A DNA stretch of 20,187 nt from JASJBU01 sp965372385. Lineage in GTDB: Bacteria; Pseudomonadota; Gammaproteobacteria; Chromatiales; Chromatiaceae. The stretch lies in assembly GCA_965372385.1 (NCBI GenBank), contig CBDVCD010000030.1:1-20187 (forward strand), in the 5' to 3' direction. Made by a program: the position numbers and the translations under genes. Positions within the stretch are counted from its first letter, which is position 1. Every line of letters begins with the position of its first letter. The notes beneath the pieces were generated by a model. It saw only the letters and a list, made by a program, of their open reading frames with translations. It made no database searches and had not been told where the DNA came from. Of this stretch, positions 16,719 to 20,187 are shown in pieces.

Positions 16719-17515
16719 TTGAAACTCTGCCCCTCGGTAGGAAAAGCGCCACTGCGCACGGCATCCACATAGGCCTGCAGGGCGTGTTGAATGCTCCCTC
16801 CCTCGCCCAGGAAATTCTTCACGAATCGGGGGGGGGTCGGATTCATGCCCAGCATGTCGTAGAGCACCAGCACCTGACCATCCGTGCCGACGCCAGCGCC
16901 GATGCCTATGACCGGCATCGACAGGCCACGGGTTATCTCCGCCGCCAGGCTGGCGGGTATACATTCGAGCACCAGCAGATCGGCACCTGCCTCCTGCAAC
17001 GCCAGCGCATCCTTGGCGATGACATCCGCCACCTCGGCCTGCTGGCCCTGCACCCGATAGCCCCCCAACTTGTGCACCGACTGAGGCAACAACCCGAGAT
17101 GACCACAGACCGGGATACCCTGGGAGGAGAGCTGTCTGACCGACTCCAACTGGGCCGCCCCACCCTCCAGCTTAACCATGTGCGCCCCACCCTCCTTCAT
17201 CAGGCGTCCCGCCGACTCTAGCGCCAGGGTGGGGGAGTGATAACTCATGAAGGGCATGTCCGCCACCAGCAACGCCCTTTGGCGTACCCGGGAGACATTA
17301 CGGGTGTGGTAGATCATCTCGTCGACAGTCACCGGCAGGGTACTCTCCTGCCCCTGCACCACCATGCCGAGGGAGTCACCCACCAACAGCACCTCCACTC
17401 CGGCTGCCTCAATCAGGCGGGTAAAGCTGGCGTCATAACTGGTGAGACAGGCGATCTTTTGGCCCGCCTGCTTCATCTCCAGCAATTTTTTCACCGTGAT
17501 TGGGTTGTCTGACAT
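16715..17515 (-). CDS. panB: 3-methyl-2-oxobutanoate hydroxymethyltransferase (ketopantoate hydroxymethyltransferase)
   Basis: Forms ketopantoate from 2-oxoisovalerate and methylene-tetrahydrofolate, the first committed step to pantothenate. The 266 residues form a TIM barrel. Asp47 in LLVGDSLGMV, the Asp in VADMPFMSYH and the Glu in VKLEGG fit the metal ligands, and the Glu in LLVLECIP fits the base. PVIGIGAG and VLYDMLGM are also typical. The ATG at 17515 is chosen over an adjacent TTG; no strong ribosome binding site is seen. It is separated from folK by 314 bases holding an inverted-repeat element and probably its own extended -10 promoter (17555-17563). Confidence 0.97.
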   Translation of the reverse strand: MSDNPITVKKLLEMKQAGQKIACLTSYDASFTRLIEAAGVEVLLVGDSLGMVVQGQESTLPVTVDEMIYHTRNVSRVRQRALLVADMPFMSYHSPTLALESAGRLMKEGGAHMVKLEGGAAQLESVRQLSSQGIPVCGHLGLLPQSVHKLGGYRVQGQQAEVADVIAKDALALQEAGADLLVLECIPASLAAEITRGLSMPVIGIGAGVGTDGQVLVLYDMLGMNPTPPRFVKNFLGEGGSIQHALQAYVDAVRSGAFPTEGQSFK

Positions 17516-17554
17516 CAAATGATTGATCTTGCGGTAAGGGAGAATCAGAGTGAG

Positions 17555-17563
17555 ATATTAGCA
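17555..17563 (-). promoter_or_regulatory. extended -10 promoter candidate for panB
   Basis: On the minus strand TGC-TAATAT forms an extended -10 element with no good -35. The predicted leader before the 17515 ATG is about 33 bases. It lies between the inverted-repeat element and panB, so panBCD could be expressed without read-through from pcnB-folK. Confidence 0.35.
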
Positions 17564-17625
17564 CGCGCCCGTCAGTTCCGCGGCCTCAGAAAAGCCGAGG
17601 TGCCAGGCCAATCTTGCCGACATCT

Positions 17626-17786
17626 ATACCCATCACGGATAGGTTTTCCCGAGGAAGGGTGCGTCATCCTTGTTCCATGGCAAGGCGCGATGACGCGTAA
17701 TAGCCAGTCTATTGCAAGGAATCGCAACGCCGCCATGGGGCAAGGAGGGCGTGCGATTTCCGGGGAAACCTATCCGTGATGGGTAT
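17626..17786. mobile_element. 161-bp non-coding element with 26-bp inverted ends (MITE-like)
   Basis: The ends, ATACCCATCACGGATAGG onward at 17626-17651 and its complement at 17761-17786, pair at 25 of 26 positions; the exception is a T/G pair. The pairing stops sharply at both sides. Inside, GCGTCATC (17661-17668) pairs with GATGACGC (17689-17696) and encloses a CTTG / CAAG stem, and TTGC / GCAA (17712-17727) form a smaller one. There is no credible coding capacity and no clear target duplication at the flanks. It splits an operon that is otherwise tightly packed. It may be a non-autonomous transposable element or a large structured REP-type repeat. Confidence 0.6.
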
Positions 17787-17829
17787 TTAGACCACTCCAC
17801 CCGCAAAAACCGGGAGGGTTAATAGCTCA

Positions 17830-18327
17830 TCACAACCGCTGAACGCCATCACTCAATACCTGCTCCAGTAGTTCACCCAGCATCCCATAGCCGGGGATCC
17901 GCAGATCCAATGGTGCCACCTCCGCCAGGGGATAGAGCACAAAGGCCCGTTCCGCCATGCGGGGATGCGGTACCCGTAATCTGGCTGTGGTTATCCGCTG
18001 CTGGTCATACAGCAGCAGGTCGAGATCCAGGGTTCTGGGGCCCCACTGCTCGGCCTTGCGCACCCGTTGGTGAAGCTGCTCCAGCCCTTGCAGCTCATCG
18101 AGTAGCCGCTCCGCCGTCAAACCGGTCTCCAGCTTCACCGCCGCATTGATGTAGTCCGGTTGATCCTGGGGGCCGAGGGGGCGGGTGAGAAACAGACCGG
18201 AACGCTTCACACATTCAGTTGCAGACAGCTTATCCAACTCCTGAAACGCCTTTTGCACCTGTTCCGGGGGATTTTCCAGATTACTACCCAGACCGATATA
18301 GGCGGTCACCGTCGGGGGGTTACTCAT
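17830..18327 (-). CDS. folK: 2-amino-4-hydroxy-6-hydroxymethyldihydropteridine diphosphokinase (HPPK)
   Basis: Transfers pyrophosphate from ATP to hydroxymethyl-dihydropterin in folate synthesis. The product has 165 residues (E. coli 159). Typical motifs: TAYIGLGSNLENP near the start, the metal- and ATP-binding WGPRTLDLDLLLYD, and VPHPRMAERAFVLYPL. The ATG at 18327 overlaps the last 8 bases of pcnB (an adjacent in-frame GTG is possible). There is no ribosome binding site of its own, which suggests coupling to pcnB translation. The pcnB-folK pairing is conserved in Gammaproteobacteria. Confidence 0.97.
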   Translation of the reverse strand: MSNPPTVTAYIGLGSNLENPPEQVQKAFQELDKLSATECVKRSGLFLTRPLGPQDQPDYINAAVKLETGLTAERLLDELQGLEQLHQRVRKAEQWGPRTLDLDLLLYDQQRITTARLRVPHPRMAERAFVLYPLAEVAPLDLRIPGYGMLGELLEQVLSDGVQRL

Positions 18328-19717
18328 CACTGGTTGGGGTATTTCTCGGCTTACGCCGACGCCGGCGGCGGGGATTGCGGCCGCGCCTCTCCTGATCGGT
18401 CATCTTTCCCTGTTCCTGGCCATGCTCTTGCTGAAAGCGGGTCCACCAGTCGGCCAGCTCCTGCTCGACCTCGCCCGCCTCAGCACGCAACAGGAGAAAA
18501 TCGTAACCTGCCCGAAAAGCGGGGTGGGTCAATAGCCGCTGAGGACGTTTCCCACTCCGACTCAGAAAGCGGCCCTGCATGTGCCAGATATCCCGCATCG
18601 GATAGCTTAACCGCTTGGGAATTGAGACCCGCCGAGCCTGTTCGGAAAGCACCTCATTGCTCGCCTCCTGGAGGGCCTGAACGGGGTACATCCCCTTCGC
18701 CTCATAGACTTCAGCCCCTCGCCGTACCGACTCCCAAAGCAGCACCGCGAACAGAAAGGCAGGTGTGACCGGCTTCTTCTCCTGCAACCGTTTATCGGTG
18801 TTCGCCAGGCCCCGGCTCACGAAGGTGATGGGGAATGCGTGATCCTCGTGGGAAAGGGCCTCCTCAGTAGTCGGGAACAGCTGCCCGAACAGGCCATAGT
18901 GCCTTAGCTTCTCGAAGGTATCCAATGCCGCACCACCGAGAAACAGCTTCAGCACCTCTTCAAACAGACGGGCAGCGGGCACCTCCTCCAGCAATGCAGC
19001 CAAGCGGCTCAGTGGCTGTTCACAGGCCGGATCGATGACAAAACCCAGTTTGCCGGCAAAGCGTACGGCCCGCAGCATTCGGACCGGATCTTCCCGGTAG
19101 CGCCTCTCCGGATCACCCAGCAGGCGTAAAACCCCGTTGCGCAGATCGGTCATGCCATCCGCATAATCCACCAGGGAGAAGTCATCGATGCTGTAGTAGA
19201 GGGCGTTGATAGTGAAGTCGCGGCGCTGGGCATCCTCCTCGATGGTGCCATAGATGTTGTCCCGCAGGATCATGCCGTTTTCGACCCGGCGATCGCCCGC
19301 CGTGTCATTGTCCACGAGGCTACGAAAGGTGGCCACCTCGATAATCTCCCGACCGAAATGGACATGGGCCAGGCGAAAGCGCCGTCCAATCAGGCGGCAA
19401 TTGTTGAACACCTGCTTGACCTGTTCGGGTAAGGCATTGGTGGCCACGTCGAAATCCTTTGGTTCACGCCCCAGCAGCAGATCGCGTACCCCTCCCCCCA
19501 CCAGATAGGCCTCGAAACCCGCATTTTTCAGCCGATAGAGAACCTTGACCGCATTTTTACTGATATTGGCCCGGGAGATGCTGTGTTCAGTACGGGGAAT
19601 AATGCTTGGACCCTTAACCGCATCGATTCCTGCCGATGGGCTATCTGTCACAGAATTTACTGATCCCGACAGCTTTCTCTGAAGCCATTTGACCGCTCTT
19701 TTCAAATGAAAAACCAA
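18320..19717 (-). CDS. pcnB: poly(A) polymerase I, non-ATG start
   Basis: Adds poly(A) tails to RNA 3' ends and so promotes decay. About 465 residues. The nucleotidyltransferase signature YLVGGGVRDLLLGREPKDFD (71-90) carries Asp88 and Asp90. RRDFTINALYYSIDD and RRYREDPVRMLRAVRFAGKL identify the head and neck. The Arg-rich tail GRNPRRRRRRKPRNTP is typical of PcnB and separates it from the CCA-adding enzyme. The frame opens at TGA 19739-19741, and its first Met is residue 149, well past the active site. Initiation must therefore use TTG 19717 (drawn here), ATT 19735, TTG 19705, or less likely GTG 19651. The basic stretch HLKRAVKWLQRKL resembles the E. coli N-terminus, which favours the upstream choices. 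None has a clear Shine-Dalgarno. folK overlaps its end. Confidence 0.95.
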   Translation of the reverse strand: MVFHLKRAVKWLQRKLSGSVNSVTDSPSAGIDAVKGPSIIPRTEHSISRANISKNAVKVLYRLKNAGFEAYLVGGGVRDLLLGREPKDFDVATNALPEQVKQVFNNCRLIGRRFRLAHVHFGREIIEVATFRSLVDNDTAGDRRVENGMILRDNIYGTIEEDAQRRDFTINALYYSIDDFSLVDYADGMTDLRNGVLRLLGDPERRYREDPVRMLRAVRFAGKLGFVIDPACEQPLSRLAALLEEVPAARLFEEVLKLFLGGAALDTFEKLRHYGLFGQLFPTTEEALSHEDHAFPITFVSRGLANTDKRLQEKKPVTPAFLFAVLLWESVRRGAEVYEAKGMYPVQALQEASNEVLSEQARRVSIPKRLSYPMRDIWHMQGRFLSRSGKRPQRLLTHPAFRAGYDFLLLRAEAGEVEQELADWWTRFQQEHGQEQGKMTDQERRGRNPRRRRRRKPRNTPTSDE

Positions 19718-19749
19718 AAGTAATGATGAAAAAATTACTCAACAGACCA

Positions 19750-19777
19750 TTGAGCCTGGCTGAAAGCTCAGTATAAT
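19750..19777 (+). promoter_or_regulatory. promoter of the tRNA-Glu gene
   Basis: TTGAGC (19750-19755), 16 bases, then a perfect TATAAT (19772-19777). The predicted start is near 19784, about 14 bases before the tRNA. Confidence 0.65.
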
Positions 19778-19797
19778 ACCGCCTTTCGTAGCAAACT

Positions 19798-19872
19798 GCT
19801 CTCTTCGTCTAGCGGTTAGGACGCTGGCCTCTCACGCCGGTAACAGGGGTTCGATTCCCCTAGAGAGTACCA
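19798..19872 (+). tRNA. tRNA-Glu, anticodon CTC
   Basis: 75 bases including an encoded CCA. Acceptor GCTCTCT pairs with AGAGAGT, the first pair being G-U. The D arm carries TCGTCTAGCGGTTAGGAC. The anticodon stem CTGGC / GCCGG encloses the loop CTCTCAC with anticodon CTC at 19831-19833. The T arm is AGGGG-TTCGATT-CCCCT. The body closely follows the E. coli tRNA-Glu pattern, but the anticodon is CTC instead of TTC and reads GAG. It is a single gene with its own promoter and terminator. Confidence 0.95.
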
Positions 19873-19884
19873 AACAAGAAGATG

Positions 19885-19919
19885 AAAAAGGGTTACATGT
19901 AATGTGTAACCCTTTTTTT
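19885..19919 (+). terminator. intrinsic terminator of tRNA-Glu
   Basis: GGGTTACA pairs with TGTAACCC around a 7-base loop. Five A precede it and seven T follow, 12 bases after the tRNA CCA end. Confidence 0.93.
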
Positions 19920-20096
19920 GTTGGTAATTGCGAAGCTCAGCTGGTCGTCAAGAGCGGCCGGGTACGGGCTGTCGGGACACACTGCGAATACTCCCTGTAG
20001 GCTCCACGACAATGTCCTGCCACCCAATCCCTCAATGGTCTCGATCCGGCCTACGCAACGCATGGCCTGGACGGCATTATCCGCAAGGAATATATA

Positions 20097-20187
20097 TGGC
20101 GGAGAGAGAGGGATTATTCGGGCTCTCCCTGCCCTCACCCCTGCGGGGCCGCGCTAAGCGCGTTCAAAATGGTTCCTGACCATTTTG
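20097..20187. repeat. structured repeat starting with an antisense tRNA-Ser 3'-end-like sequence, cut by the window edge
   Basis: TGGCGGAGAGAGAGGGATT (20097-20115) is, on the minus strand, the CCA end, acceptor and T-stem sequence usual for gammaproteobacterial tRNA-Ser, but the tRNA body does not follow. Instead there are three back-to-back hairpins: CCCC/GGGG (20138-20148), CGCGC/GCGCG (20150-20162) and CAAAATGGT/ACCATTTTG (20165-20187). The segment between the tRNA terminator and this repeat (19920-20096) holds no gene I can support, only a GTAGGC / GCCTAC pair (19997-20054). Confidence 0.5.

Noticed and set aside
16719..16964. N-terminal extension of the panC frame
   Set aside because: It overlaps panB coding sequence and has an Arg/Gly/His-rich composition typical of an out-of-frame translation; the GTG at 16718 overlapping the panB stop explains the start.
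17519..17779. 86-codon plus-strand ORF covering the inverted-repeat element
   Set aside because: Composition is not protein-like, and it runs through both inverted arms of the element.
19893..20179. Short ORFs on both strands (79-83 codons) right of the tRNA
   Set aside because: They overlap each other, the tRNA terminator or the antisense tRNA-Ser repeat; the MAEREG start is a known artefact type.
1..20187. CRISPR array, insertion sequence with transposase, prophage, toxin-antitoxin or defence genes
   Set aside because: Looked for on both strands; every gene over 130 codons has a clear housekeeping identity except the GH57 enzyme, and no regular repeat-spacer pattern or transposase motif is present.

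Overview
The window reads as a chromosomal housekeeping segment of a moderately GC-rich gammaproteobacterium. The evidence is a single-chain PurL of E. coli length, the order pcnB-folK-panB-panC-panD, E. coli-like active-site spacing in GlgB, GlgA and PanD, and GTAG-type REP elements. A sulfur-oxidising or Chromatiales-like lineage is a guess from the overall look, not something shown here.

Left part (1-5048): a REP-like palindrome at the edge, then purL on the minus strand. It is followed by a small secreted four-cysteine protein (minus), a 41-residue single-helix membrane peptide (plus), and a promoter-to-terminator stretch without an ORF (about 4833-5040) that may encode a small RNA.

Middle (5049-15417): a near-complete glycogen / alpha-glucan locus. 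glgC, a GH57 glycosidase and malQ form a minus-strand operon. glgB diverges from glgC. glgB then converges on pgi across a REP pair. pgi and glgA diverge from a control region with two good sigma70 promoters flanking an FNR-like dyad. Together the genes turn glucose 6-phosphate/glucose 1-phosphate into ADP-glucose (GlgC), a linear glucan (GlgA) and a branched glucan (GlgB), and remodel or break down glucans (MalQ, GH57). Pgi links the pool to glycolysis. No glycogen phosphorylase or debranching enzyme lies in the window.

Right part (15405-19741): the minus-strand run pcnB, folK, panB, panC, panD covers RNA polyadenylation, folate (HPPK) and pantothenate synthesis. It is interrupted between folK and panB by a 161-bp element with 26-bp inverted ends. 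pcnB has no usable ATG and must start at a non-ATG codon.

Far right (19742-20187): a monocistronic tRNA-Glu(CTC) with its own promoter and terminator. It is followed by a structured repeat that begins with an antisense tRNA-Ser 3'-end-like sequence and runs off the window.

I found no CRISPR array, transposase, prophage or defence system. The most unusual items are non-coding: the candidate sRNA with two UCCUCC motifs, the inverted-repeat element, the right-edge repeat and the pcnB start.
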